This document shows positions 25,217 through 33,702 of a stretch of 64,000 nucleotides of DNA, piece by piece. Under the pieces are notes generated by a model. The model did no database searches. It was not told the DNA's origin and worked only from the letters and a program-made list of their open reading frames with translations. The number at the start of each line of letters is the position of its first letter. The first letter of the stretch is position 1. The DNA comes from Hymenobacter properus. GTDB lineage: Bacteria; Bacteroidota; Bacteroidia; Cytophagales; Hymenobacteraceae. The position numbers and the translations under genes are program-made. The DNA is taken from contig NZ_JADQDP010000001.1 of NCBI RefSeq assembly GCF_015694735.1, forward strand, positions 1,054,001 through 1,118,000, written 5' to 3'.

Positions 25217-27154
25217 ATGTCCCCCTCTCCCACCGAATTCGCGCCCCTGGCCCTGCTGCGTGAGCATTGGGGGCACGAAAAATTTCGCCCCGGGCAGGAG
25301 GACATCATCAACTCCGTGCTCAATGGGCACGACACGCTGGCGCTGCTGCCCACCGGCGGTGGCAAAAGCATCTGCTTTCAGGTGCCGGCCCTGGCCCGGC
25401 CGGGCATCTGCATCGTGGTGTCGCCGCTCATTGCCTTGATGAAGGACCAGGTGGACAACCTGCGCCGCCGCGGGCTCAAGGCCGAGGCCATATACGCGGG
25501 CATGAGCCACCAGGAAATCGACCACGCGCTGGACAACTGCGTGTACGGCCGCAACGTGAAGTTCCTGTATGTGTCGCCTGAGCGCCTGCTCACGGAGCTG
25601 TTCCAGGTGCGGGTGGCCAAGATGCACGTGGGCCTGCTGGCCGTGGACGAGGCCCACTGCCTCTCGCAGTGGGGCTACGACTTCCGGCCGCCCTACCTAC
25701 GCATTGCCGAGCTGCGCGAGAAGCTGCCGCCGGGCACGCCGGTCATCGCCCTCACGGCCACGGCCACGGCCCAGGTGCAGGCCGACATTGTGGAGAAGCT
25801 GCGGTTCCGGCCGGGCTTTGGGGTGTTTCGGCAGAGCTTTGCGCGGCCCCGGCTGTCGTACTCGGTGCTGCAGACGGAGGACAAGCTGCGCCGGCTGCTG
25901 GAGGTGCTGCGCGGCGTGGGCCCCGACAAAACCGGCATCGTGTACGCCCGCACCCGGCGGCAAACCGAAGACACGGCCACCTTCTTGCAGCAGCACCGCT
26001 TTTCGGCCGCTGCCTACCACGCCGGCCTGCCGGCCGAAAAGCGCACCAAGGTGCAGCAGGACTGGATTCAGGACCGAACGCGCCTCATTGTGGCCACCAA
26101 CGCCTTCGGCATGGGCATCGACAAGCCCACCGTGCGCCTGGTGCTGCACCTCGATGCTCCTGACACCCTGGAAGCCTACTACCAGGAAGCCGGCCGTGCC
26201 GGGCGCGACGGCCTCAACGCCTTTGCCGTGCTGCTGGCCGGACCCAACGACAGCGACGAGCTGCGCCGCCGCACCAACCAGTCGTTTCCGCCCCTGGATA
26301 CGGTGAAGCGCGTGTACCAGGCCCTGGCCAACTACTCCCAAACGGCGGTGGGCGGGGGCGAGCTGGCCGCGTTTGAGTTTGACATGCAGCAGTTTGCCGA
26401 AACCTACCGCATCAAGGCCGTGGACGCGCACAACTCGCTCAAGATTTTGCAGCGCGAGGGCTTCGTGCAGCTCAACGAGGCCGTGAACCAGCCGGCGCGG
26501 GTGCACCTCATTCTGAGTCATCAGGATTTGTACGCCTTTCAGGTAGCCAATGCCCAGCACGACCTGCTGATAAAAGCCCTGCTGCGCCTGCACGGCGGCG
26601 AGCTGTTTTCGGATTTCCAGACCATTTCGGAGAATGCGCTGGCCACCCACCTGCGCCGCAGCGTGGTAGAAGTGCGCCAGCAGCTGCGCTACCTGCACAC
26701 GGCCGGCATCCTACACTACCAGCCGCGGCAGGAGTCGCCGCAGGCCCTGTTCACCACGCCGCGCTACGATGCCAGCAAGCTGCCCCTCGACCAGGTGAAG
26801 ATGACGGCCGCCCGCGACCTGGCCCGCGCCAAAACCCAGGCCGTGGCGCAGTACCTGAGCGGCACCCGCTGCCGCCAGATACTGCTGCTCACCTACTTCG
26901 ACGAGGCCGACCCGGCCCGCTGCGGCATCTGCGACATTTGCCTGGCCGAGAAAAAAGCCGCTCAGGCAGCCCCCGCACCTTCCCTGCGCGAGCCCATCCT
27001 GACGCAGGTGCGCCAGGGGGCGCTGGCCCCCCGCGAGCTACTGGCCGCTTTTGCGCCCAAAGACGCGACGGCCGTGACGGCCACCGTGCGCGAGCTGGTG
27101 GACCGCGGCGAGCTGGCCTACGCGGCCGACGGGCGGCTGGTGATGGGAGTTTAG
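25217..27154 (+). CDS. recQ: ATP-dependent DNA helicase RecQ
   Basis: 645 residues. RecQ motif 0 (WGHEKFRPGQEDII), motif I LLPTGGGKS, motif II DEAHCLSQWGYDFRP, motif III ALTATAT, motif V ATNAFGMGIDKP and motif VI QEAGRAGRDG are all present. The RQC zinc-binding region has CRQILLLTYFDEA..CGICDIC, with four Cys. The tail (about 585-645) is a short helical/winged region rather than a clear HRDC domain, so this is a short RecQ; a longer paralog often exists elsewhere. It unwinds DNA 3' to 5' in recombination and fork repair. The ATG at 25217 was chosen for family fit (MSPSPTEFAPLALLREHWG) and the -7 box right before it. Confidence 0.95.
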   Translation: MSPSPTEFAPLALLREHWGHEKFRPGQEDIINSVLNGHDTLALLPTGGGKSICFQVPALARPGICIVVSPLIALMKDQVDNLRRRGLKAEAIYAGMSHQEIDHALDNCVYGRNVKFLYVSPERLLTELFQVRVAKMHVGLLAVDEAHCLSQWGYDFRPPYLRIAELREKLPPGTPVIALTATATAQVQADIVEKLRFRPGFGVFRQSFARPRLSYSVLQTEDKLRRLLEVLRGVGPDKTGIVYARTRRQTEDTATFLQQHRFSAAAYHAGLPAEKRTKVQQDWIQDRTRLIVATNAFGMGIDKPTVRLVLHLDAPDTLEAYYQEAGRAGRDGLNAFAVLLAGPNDSDELRRRTNQSFPPLDTVKRVYQALANYSQTAVGGGELAAFEFDMQQFAETYRIKAVDAHNSLKILQREGFVQLNEAVNQPARVHLILSHQDLYAFQVANAQHDLLIKALLRLHGGELFSDFQTISENALATHLRRSVVEVRQQLRYLHTAGILHYQPRQESPQALFTTPRYDASKLPLDQVKMTAARDLARAKTQAVAQYLSGTRCRQILLLTYFDEADPARCGICDICLAEKKAAQAAPAPSLREPILTQVRQGALAPRELLAAFAPKDATAVTATVRELVDRGELAYAADGRLVMGV

Positions 27155-27513
27155 TCCCAGGAATCGAAGAATGGTCCGGCTACGCCGAAAAACAGGTTGG
27201 CCCAGAAAACGACCAGGGATAATAAGGTGCCATAAACCAGTCGCCTCTTATCCACCGGTTTTTCAAAATCTCTGACTGATAGGTAGAATCCAGTTATAAA
27301 TTGAAGAAAAACCAACAAGGGACAAACACCGACAGCATTGTATAAAGCCAACCCCATCCAGAATCCCGGCTGTTGATTTGCCTCATAATAGGGAGCGGCC
27401 CACAAGCTGAGCGCCAGACTGGCAACGCTGGCAACCGTGAAGAACCGATACAGCACTTCGCTTGACCGAAGCTTTGGTTGACCGTTGGGAGCAGCGAATA
27501 GGGGAATACGCAT
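27151..27513 (-). CDS. Small three-helix membrane protein, unknown
   Basis: 120 residues with three hydrophobic segments (about 22-42, 50-75 and 92-113) and a basic N-terminus. No family recognised. Its stop overlaps the last 4 nt of recQ in convergent orientation. Its base composition is lower in GC than the flanking genes and codon use looks less biased, hinting at recent acquisition or weak selection. Confidence 0.6.
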   Translation of the reverse strand: MRIPLFAAPNGQPKLRSSEVLYRFFTVASVASLALSLWAAPYYEANQQPGFWMGLALYNAVGVCPLLVFLQFITGFYLSVRDFEKPVDKRRLVYGTLLSLVVFWANLFFGVAGPFFDSWD

Positions 27514-27834
27514 CAGGCAGTGAAAAACACTTCTCTCAACTTAGTCGAATTGATATATCAACGCCCGGTAACAGGGAAACCATACGCTTCCTTGATGGCA
27601 AAACGCGTCTAAGACGCCCAGGAAAGCCCATAAAAATACCCCTTTCAAAGCTGGTTTTCGAAATCATTTTATCTTGTAAATCAATATTTTATTTCGCGTA
27701 AAACTTCTTTCACAAAGTCCCTAATTACTCAAAATAAATTTGGTAGCAACATCAGCGGGCCGACACCTTTACACTACCCGCAGCGCCAAGCGGCTTCTCT
27801 GGCTGCGGCGGCCCCAACCAACTTGCTACCATAT
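27514..27834. other. Mixed AT-rich gap before the desaturase-like gene
   Basis: 320 nt, markedly AT-rich in 27640-27740. No repeat family member and no convincing TAnnTTTG box. The frame at 27462-27701 shows no motif. Confidence 0.4.
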
Positions 27835-28989
27835 ATGAACACCCTGCAGAAACCTTCGCCCCAGCGCTTACGCATTGGCGAGGGCGTTATCAGCGGCAAT
27901 GCGTCTGTTTTTCTGGCCGTGCTGGCCATGGCCGCGGTGCTGTGCTTTCACTACCCGGAGTACCTTACCACGCCGGAGTTCCGCGAGCTGTACACGGGCG
28001 AGATGATGAAAACGGTGCTCATGGCCGTCATCGTGGCGTCGTTTCTGTTTGCGACGGTGAGCTACCTGCTGAGCCAGCAGAAGAAGTTGCCCTTGACGGG
28101 CATCGGCATTGCAGCTATGGCGGTGGTCACGGGCGGGTTTGCGGTGCAGCCGCGGGCAGTGGAGAAAACGATTTGGCACGTGGGCCTCGACTGGCTGCTG
28201 ATTGACCTGCTGCTGCTGGCCGTGATTTTCGTGCCCATCGAAATGTTCTTCCCGCAGAACAAGCGGCAGTCGCGCTTCCACGCCGAGTGGCGCACCGATT
28301 TGGTGTACTTCACGGTCAGCCACTTGTTTGTGCAGTTTTTTGGCGTGATTACGCAGGCGCCGGCCAAGCTCCTGTTTGGCTGGATGGGGCTGGCGCCGTT
28401 TCAACACTGGGTGCAGCAGCTGCCTTTTGTGGCGGGCTTCGTGCTGGCGCTCTTCGTGACGGACTTGTTTCAGTACTTGGCGCACCGCTTGTTTCACTCC
28501 CACGTGTACTTGTGGCGCTTTCACTCGGTGCACCACTCCACCCAGGCCATGGACTGGCTGGCGGGCTCGCGCACGCACTTTGTGGACATTTTCGTGACGC
28601 GCTCCATCTCGTTCATTCCGCTCTATGTGTGCGGGTTTTCGTCGCTCACCTTCAACGCCTACATCCTCTTCGTATCCATTCACGCAGTACTGATTCATGC
28701 CAACACGCGCCTCAACTTTGGCTGGGTGAAGTACCTGCTCGTGACGCCGCAGTACCACCACTGGCACCACTGCGAAGACCCGGCCCACTACGGCAAGAAC
28801 TTCGCCATTCACTTCCCCTTGATTGACCGGCTTTTCGGCACCTACTACCTGCCTGGCACGGCCTGGCCCGAGGCCACGGGCGTACGCGAAGGCGCTTACC
28901 CCAAAGGCTACTGGAAACAGCTAAAACACCCCTTTACCAAAAGCCCCTTCGACAACGACCTGAATATGGAAGAGCCCAGTAGCCGGTGA
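27835..28989 (+). CDS. Sterol desaturase/fatty acid hydroxylase family membrane enzyme
   Basis: 384 residues from ATG 27835 (a TTG at 27823 would add four). Several membrane helices. Histidine clusters of the di-iron hydroxylase family are present: AHRLFHSH, FHSVHHS, and TPQYHHWHHCEDP, with a lone His in SIHAVLIHANTR. The family (PF04116) oxidises lipid substrates such as sterols, fatty acids, carotenoids or alkylglycerols. The N-terminal three to four helices before the catalytic core are typical of Bacteroidota members. The product cannot be named from the sequence. Heptamer repeats and a family B element follow immediately. Confidence 0.88.
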   Translation: MNTLQKPSPQRLRIGEGVISGNASVFLAVLAMAAVLCFHYPEYLTTPEFRELYTGEMMKTVLMAVIVASFLFATVSYLLSQQKKLPLTGIGIAAMAVVTGGFAVQPRAVEKTIWHVGLDWLLIDLLLLAVIFVPIEMFFPQNKRQSRFHAEWRTDLVYFTVSHLFVQFFGVITQAPAKLLFGWMGLAPFQHWVQQLPFVAGFVLALFVTDLFQYLAHRLFHSHVYLWRFHSVHHSTQAMDWLAGSRTHFVDIFVTRSISFIPLYVCGFSSLTFNAYILFVSIHAVLIHANTRLNFGWVKYLLVTPQYHHWHHCEDPAHYGKNFAIHFPLIDRLFGTYYLPGTAWPEATGVREGAYPKGYWKQLKHPFTKSPFDNDLNMEEPSSR

Positions 28990-29020
28990 GTGCTGAGTGC
29001 TGAGTGCTGAGTGCTGAGTA
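28988..29020 (+). repeat. Heptanucleotide tandem repeat
   Basis: GAGTGCT occurs 4.7 times head to tail, beginning within the stop codon of the desaturase-like gene and ending where family B copy B4 begins. Such arrays vary by slippage, but this one lies outside the coding sequence. Confidence 0.9.
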
Positions 29021-29120
29021 AAAAACGTCATGCAGAGCGAAAGCGAAGCGTCTCGCGTGCAAGAGTAAATCCTTACTACTGCACGCGAGATGCTTCGCTT
29101 TCGCTCTGCATGACGTTTTT
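29021..29120. repeat. Family B inverted repeat (copy B4)
   Basis: 40-nt arms (29021-29060 and 29081-29120) with one mismatch, beginning AAAAACGTCATGCAGAGCGA. A and T runs at the ends could make it act as a terminator between the convergent desaturase and rhodanese genes. Confidence 0.93.
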
Positions 29121-29141
29121 ATATCGTGCTAACGGCTTGGC

Positions 29142-29447
29142 TTACTTGCCCTCCGCCGCGTAGGCCTGGTAGCCGCCCAGCAGGTTGCGCACGTTGGTGA
29201 AGCCCTGCTGGGTGAGGAAGGCCTTGGCCGAGGCCGAGCGGCCGCCGCCTTTGCAGTGCACGATGATTTCCTGGTTTTTCCACTCGTCGAGGTCGTCGAG
29301 TTTGTCGGGCAGGGTGCCCAGGGGGATGTTCTGGGCGCCGGCTATGCGAGCTTCGTCGTGCTCCCAAGGCTCGCGCACGTCGATGATGGTGGGGGTTTCG
29401 CCGGCTTGCTGGCGCTGGTGGAGTTCGGCGGGGGTGATGTCGGCCAT
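29142..29447 (-). CDS. Single-domain rhodanese-like protein
   Basis: 101 residues, cytoplasmic. The rhodanese fold is clear: TIIDVREPWEHDEARIAGAQNIPLG, then the active loop CKGGGRS with the catalytic Cys in VHCKGGGRSA, and NLLGGYQAY at the end. Such proteins carry sulfur as a persulfide to acceptors, or sense sulfur stress. It is monocistronic with a TACTTTCG box 46 nt upstream. Confidence 0.9.
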   Translation of the reverse strand: MADITPAELHQRQQAGETPTIIDVREPWEHDEARIAGAQNIPLGTLPDKLDDLDEWKNQEIIVHCKGGGRSASAKAFLTQQGFTNVRNLLGGYQAYAAEGK

Positions 29448-29493
29448 GGTTATTTGGGGCTTGAAGGCTTAGGGAGATGGGGACTTGATGGGG

Positions 29494-29501
29494 CGAAAGT
29501 A
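29494..29501 (-). promoter_or_regulatory. -7 element of the rhodanese gene
   Basis: Minus-strand TACTTTCG, the same variant as at sucC, with a leader of about 42 nt. Confidence 0.5.
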
Positions 29502-29568
29502 AGGCTTACGGCCGAAGGCTTCTCGGTTTCGTAACGGTGGGGCAGCCCCCAGCCTACGGCACAATCCG

Positions 29569-29576
29569 TACCTTTG
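29569..29576 (+). promoter_or_regulatory. -7 element of the secreted nuclease gene
   Basis: TACCTTTG, an exact consensus, gives a leader of about 105 nt before the ATG at 29687. Confidence 0.6.
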
Positions 29577-29686
29577 TAGTTCCCGGTTGGCCCTGGTATT
29601 TCCGGGCCCGCCGCTTTTAGCTTCTCCGGCCTCACCTCTTATTTATTCCCATCCTGGTTCTTAAGACCCCAAGTTCCCAAGTTCCT

Positions 29687-32023
29687 ATGAAACACCTTTT
29701 CACTTCGTGCCTGCTGGTGCTGGGCCTCGTGCCCGCCGCCCTGCACGCCCAAACAGCGCCGCCCATGCCCCCGGCGGCCCCCACCAATCTGTCGGGTGTG
29801 GCCCTGCGCGACTGGTACCGCACCAACTGGTACGACGGCAAGCGCGTGGAGCTGAGCTACGCCACGGCCCGCGGCAAAATGTATAACTACGCCGACAACT
29901 ACAACAACCTGGTGACCTGCGTGTACTCGGGCTACCAGGAAACTGTGCCCTACAGCACCACCAACACCAGCACCACCACCGTCAACCGCATCAACTGCGA
30001 GCACACGGTGCCGCAGTCGTGGTTCAACCAAACGGTGCGCATGCGCTCCGACATGCACCACCTCTACCCCACCTACGACACTTGGAACAACCTGCGCGGC
30101 TCGGACCCCTACGCCGAAATCCCGGACGCGCAGACCCAGACCTGGATGCGCCTGCTGGTGAGCCAGAGCACCATTCCCACGACGAATATCGCCGAGTGGA
30201 GCGAGGACACCAACACCCAGTTTGAGCCCCGCGAAGACCACAAAGGCAACGTGGCGCGCTCCATCTTCTACTTCTACACGATGCACGCCAATCAGCCCGA
30301 CCTGATTGCGACCGGCCACAACAACATCAGCTCCATCGCCGACATCAACACGCTCTACGCCTGGCACCTGGCCGACCCGGTCGACGCCCACGAGATTGAG
30401 CGCAACCGCCGCGTGGCCGTGAGCCAGGGCAATTACAACCCCTACATCGAGCACCCCGAAACCGTAGCTACCGCCTGGGGCCTCACGCCTCCCGGCCCGG
30501 TGTTCAGCTTCGCTACGGCCGCCGGCAGCATCACCGAAGGCAACACCGGCACCAGCACCTACACCGTTACGTTGAACCTGGCTCCCGCCGCCACCGCGGC
30601 TACCACCGTGCAGGTGAACGTAGACGGCACCAATTCGACCGCCACCAACGGCACCGACTTTGCCTTCACCTCGCCCACCACGGTAACTTTCCCGGCCGGC
30701 AGCACCTCCCAAACGGTGACCATCACCGTGAACGGCGACACCCAGCCCGAAGCCGACGAAACCGTCATCCTGACCCTGACCAACCCCAGCACCGGCAACA
30801 GCGTGGGCTCGCCCGGTATTCACACGCTCACCATCACCAACGACGACGGCACCCCGCCCATGGTGAATTTTGCCACCGCCACCGGCAGCATCGCCGAAGG
30901 AAACTCTGGCACCAGCACCTACACCGTGAACGTGACGGCCAGCGGCACCCTGCCCACCGGCACCTTCACCGTGCCGGTGAGTGTGGACGCGGCCAACAGC
31001 ACCGCCACCGCCACCACCGACTACGTGCTGAATACCACCAGCCTCACCTTCAGCAACACGGCCCTCACGCAGGCCATCACCATCACGGTGAACGGGGATG
31101 TGACCTTTGAGCCCAACGAAACCGTGCGCCTGCGCCTGGGCACGCCCTCCAACGCCACCATCATCGTGGGCCAGCCCAACACCCACACGCTGACGATTCT
31201 GAACGACGACGCGGCCCCGGCCGGCGCGCCCTGCACCAAGCCCTATTTCTCGCAGTACGTGGAAGGCTCGGCCACCAACACCAAGGTGCTGGAGATTTAT
31301 AACCCCACGCTGAGCCCCATGCCGCTGGCCGGCAAGAGCGTGGTGCTTTACGCCAACGGCGCCACCACCCCCACCGCCACGCAGGCCCTGACCGGCACCA
31401 TTGCCCCCGGTGATGTGTACGTCATTGCCAACACCGGCGTGGTGGATACTGGAGTGGCCGCTCAGGCCGACATCCAGAGCAACGTGGCCTTCTTCAACGG
31501 CGACGACGCCATTGCCCTCTTCGACGGCACCGACACGCTCGACGTCATCGGCGTCATCGGCCAGCGCCCTACCGAGTGGACCGTACCCGGCGGCTCGACC
31601 CTGAATAATACCCTCGTGCGCCAGCCCACCACCAGCCAGGGCGGCCGCTGGAACGGCCCCAACGGCAGCAGCACCTGGAGCGCCGGCGGCGTCGACAACT
31701 ACGCCGGTGTGGGCTCCTACACCAGCACCGCCTGCTACGTGCCGCTGGCCGGCCGCACCGCCGCAGTGCTGCGCAACACCCTCGAAATTTACCCCAACCC
31801 GGCTTCCGAAACCGTGCAGCTGCGCCTGCCCGGCGTGCCCTCGGCCCGCCCCGCCACCATCGAAGTGCTCGACCTGCTGGGCCGCCCCGTGCGCCAGCGC
31901 GCCGCCCAGCTCAGCGCCACCGACGCCGTGCCCGTGGACCTGCGCGGCCTGCCCGCCGGCATCTACGCCATCCGCGTGCTCTGCGAGGAGGTGACGTATA
32001 CCGGCCGCGTAGTGGTGCGCTAA
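29687..32023 (+). CDS. Secreted endonuclease I-like protein with Calx-beta, lamin-tail and type IX sorting domains
   Basis: 778 residues. Signal peptide 1-21. Endonuclease I (PF04231) at about 45-265: NCEHTVPQSWF, RSDMHHLYPTYDTWNNLRG and EDHKGNVARSIFYF hold the beta-beta-alpha metal site with its His and Asn residues. Two Calx-beta domains follow (about 268-385 and 390-505, each with GSI.EGN.GTSTYTV). A lamin-tail-like domain lies at about 510-680 (KPYFSQYVEGSATNTKVLEIYN). The end LEIYPNPASETVQLRL... is a type A type IX sorting domain. It degrades extracellular DNA or RNA after export by T9SS. The multi-domain layout is common in marine and soil Bacteroidota. Confidence 0.92.
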   Translation: MKHLFTSCLLVLGLVPAALHAQTAPPMPPAAPTNLSGVALRDWYRTNWYDGKRVELSYATARGKMYNYADNYNNLVTCVYSGYQETVPYSTTNTSTTTVNRINCEHTVPQSWFNQTVRMRSDMHHLYPTYDTWNNLRGSDPYAEIPDAQTQTWMRLLVSQSTIPTTNIAEWSEDTNTQFEPREDHKGNVARSIFYFYTMHANQPDLIATGHNNISSIADINTLYAWHLADPVDAHEIERNRRVAVSQGNYNPYIEHPETVATAWGLTPPGPVFSFATAAGSITEGNTGTSTYTVTLNLAPAATAATTVQVNVDGTNSTATNGTDFAFTSPTTVTFPAGSTSQTVTITVNGDTQPEADETVILTLTNPSTGNSVGSPGIHTLTITNDDGTPPMVNFATATGSIAEGNSGTSTYTVNVTASGTLPTGTFTVPVSVDAANSTATATTDYVLNTTSLTFSNTALTQAITITVNGDVTFEPNETVRLRLGTPSNATIIVGQPNTHTLTILNDDAAPAGAPCTKPYFSQYVEGSATNTKVLEIYNPTLSPMPLAGKSVVLYANGATTPTATQALTGTIAPGDVYVIANTGVVDTGVAAQADIQSNVAFFNGDDAIALFDGTDTLDVIGVIGQRPTEWTVPGGSTLNNTLVRQPTTSQGGRWNGPNGSSTWSAGGVDNYAGVGSYTSTACYVPLAGRTAAVLRNTLEIYPNPASETVQLRLPGVPSARPATIEVLDLLGRPVRQRAAQLSATDAVPVDLRGLPAGIYAIRVLCEEVTYTGRVVVR

Positions 32024-32035
32024 GCCAACAAGCGT

Positions 32036-32270
32036 CGTCTGTCATTGCGAGTGGAGCATTCCGCGCATCAAGCGGAGACGCAACGCGGCAAACGAAGTTC
32101 AGCGCAGCTAATCCGTCCTCTCAACACCAGACACGCCTTTTACCAAAAAGCCCCGGTACCGCAATGGTACCGGGGCTTTTTTGCGTTTTAGAAAAGGTTT
32201 GTCACATTATTGAGTTGGTCGCTGAGAACAGGACGGATTGCTTCGTCGTGCATCCTCGCAATGACAGACG
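32036..32270. repeat. Family D long inverted repeat enclosing a terminator
   Basis: Left end GTCTGTCATTGCGAG (32036-32050) and AATCCGTCCT (near 32110) pair with AGGACGGATT (32230-32239) and CTCGCAATGACAGAC (32256-32270). The left copy is about twice as long as the right. Between them lies a terminator. It resembles family B in opening with TGTCAT but differs in core. Confidence 0.8.
32145..32182 (+). terminator. Terminator of the nuclease gene
   Basis: AAAAAGCCCCGGTACC / GGTACCGGGGCTTTTT perfect 16-bp stem with a 5-nt loop and T-run, 120 nt after the nuclease stop and inside the family D repeat. Confidence 0.85.
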
Positions 32271-32279
32271 GCCGATTTC

Positions 32280-32555
32280 TTAAGCCAGGATATCGGCGTA
32301 CTCGTCGTGGTGACGCTTCACGAAGCCGTGCATGAAGGTGCAGGTGGTTTTGACCTTGAGGTGGTTTTCGCGGGCGAAGGCCAGGCCGGCGCGGGCCAGC
32401 TCGTCGGCCACGCCCTGGCCGCGCAGGCCCTCGTCGACGAAGGTGTGGGTGAAGTCGATGACGCCGTCGGCGGGGCGGGCGTAGGCGAGCTCGGCGGTGT
32501 AGCCGTCGCGGATGACGGTGAATTCCTGGTCGGCGGTGTTGTGGTTAACGGCCAT
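32280..32555 (-). CDS. Short GNAT-like N-acetyltransferase (YjdJ/NATD1 type)
   Basis: 91 residues from ATG 32555. The mini-GNAT (GCN5-related, PF14542) fold is visible: FTVIRDGYTAELAYARP, IDFTHTFVDEGLRGQGVADELARAGLAFARENHLKV with the acetyl-CoA loop (LRGQGVADEL), and C-terminal FVKRHHDEYADIL. The group is about 90-100 residues long. Substrate unknown. The frame is open to 32699 but that part overlaps the leader of the divergent gene at 32688. Confidence 0.88.
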   Translation of the reverse strand: MAVNHNTADQEFTVIRDGYTAELAYARPADGVIDFTHTFVDEGLRGQGVADELARAGLAFARENHLKVKTTCTFMHGFVKRHHDEYADILA

Positions 32556-32687
32556 GTAAACAATAAGTAGTGGGTGGAAATGGATGGCCTGCGGCCGGAA
32601 AGTAAACGGCGGCGGCTGGTTTGCGTACAGCAGGGTAAAGATGGGCCCGGCCCGTTTGGTTTTCTTTCTTTCCCTTCTTCTTTCCCC

Positions 32688-33164
32688 ATGGATACGCAAA
32701 ACTCATCCCAGCCGTCCGAAAACGACTTCCGCCCCGAAGACCAGCAGCAGCGCGCCGCCACCGCCCGCCCCAACCCGAACGACCCGGCCGTGAACGCCAG
32801 CAGCCCCAACTACGGCGAGTTTGGCGGGGTACCCGCCTCGGGCCCCACGGCCGCTAACTACGCCGCCCCCACCAACAGCGCCCCCGGCCGCAGCGGTGCC
32901 AACGACAACCCCGACGAGTTCAGCGAGTTCCGCGACCGGGAGAAGCAAGCCCAAAACGCCCCCGACCGCGCCGAAGACCAGCCCGGCCACGTGGTGCAAA
33001 ACCAGGCCCCCGGCCTAGTAGCCGCTGTAGAAGCCAGCACCGACGATAACGAGGAGCTGCGCAAAGCCTGGGCCATCGACGACCCGCGCTACGCCGGCGG
33101 CGGCACCCACAACACCCGCGACGAGGACGCCGACGCCAACTACCCCAACAACGACGACAAATAA
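32688..33164 (+). CDS. Hydrophilic, probably disordered acidic protein
   Basis: 158 residues, rich in Asp, Asn, Pro, Ala and Gln, with no hydrophobic helix. Motifs such as DNPDEFSEFRDREKQAQN and DDNEELRKAWAIDDPRYAGGG suggest short helices in a disordered chain. No family recognised. The next gene, 30 nt on, is of like composition, so the two are probably co-transcribed. Hydrophilic low-complexity pairs like this are often stress or desiccation proteins, but that is only inference. Confidence 0.65.
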   Translation: MDTQNSSQPSENDFRPEDQQQRAATARPNPNDPAVNASSPNYGEFGGVPASGPTAANYAAPTNSAPGRSGANDNPDEFSEFRDREKQAQNAPDRAEDQPGHVVQNQAPGLVAAVEASTDDNEELRKAWAIDDPRYAGGGTHNTRDEDADANYPNNDDK

Positions 33165-33194
33165 GCTCCTGCTTTTACCTTTTTCGCTCGCCCC

Positions 33195-33473
33195 ATGTCT
33201 CCCGACCAACCCAACACCTTCAACGAGGAGCCCAACGCCGAAGACGGCGCCTCCACGCCCATGCTCAACGCCGAAACCTACGGCCAGCAGCTCGACGACA
33301 ATAACGCTTCCGGCCAGGAAAAAGCCGATGAGATGGACGACTCGCTGCGCATGGACACGCAGGAGCGCACCCTCACCGGCCCCGCCCCGGCGTCCGACGA
33401 AAACCTGCCCCGCGAGCTCACCAACCCCAGCGACCGGGCCTACACCCTGCCCGAAGAACAGGGCCCCAACTAG
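33195..33473 (+). CDS. Small acidic disordered protein, companion of the previous gene
   Basis: 92 residues, strongly acidic and polar (NTFNEEPNAEDGAS, EKADEMDDSLRMDTQE). No membrane segment, Cys or known motif. It starts 30 nt after its neighbour and is followed by a terminator, so the two form an operon. Function unknown. Confidence 0.65.
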   Translation: MSPDQPNTFNEEPNAEDGASTPMLNAETYGQQLDDNNASGQEKADEMDDSLRMDTQERTLTGPAPASDENLPRELTNPSDRAYTLPEEQGPN

Positions 33474-33498
33474 CCCGACGCTGCTCGCTCAGCTCACC

Positions 33499-33530
33499 AA
33501 AGGCCTCCATCGACTGATGGAGGCCTTTTT
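33499..33530 (+). terminator. Terminator
   Basis: AAAGGCCTCCAT / ATGGAGGCCTTT 12-bp stem, 6-nt loop and T-run after the acidic protein pair. Confidence 0.85.
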
Positions 33531-33702
33531 GTTTTCTCGTTACGGGCCGGGGCAAGGCCCCCTCCTCCCCGGCCAAAGGGTACAGGGCCGCCTGCTGACT
33601 GGCAGCCTGTTTCGACTATTTCACTGCCAGTTGATTAAAATCATGTTGTCTTTATATATAAAAAGTTTAATATTATAAAATTATCTTCTTATTCTCATCC
33701 GC

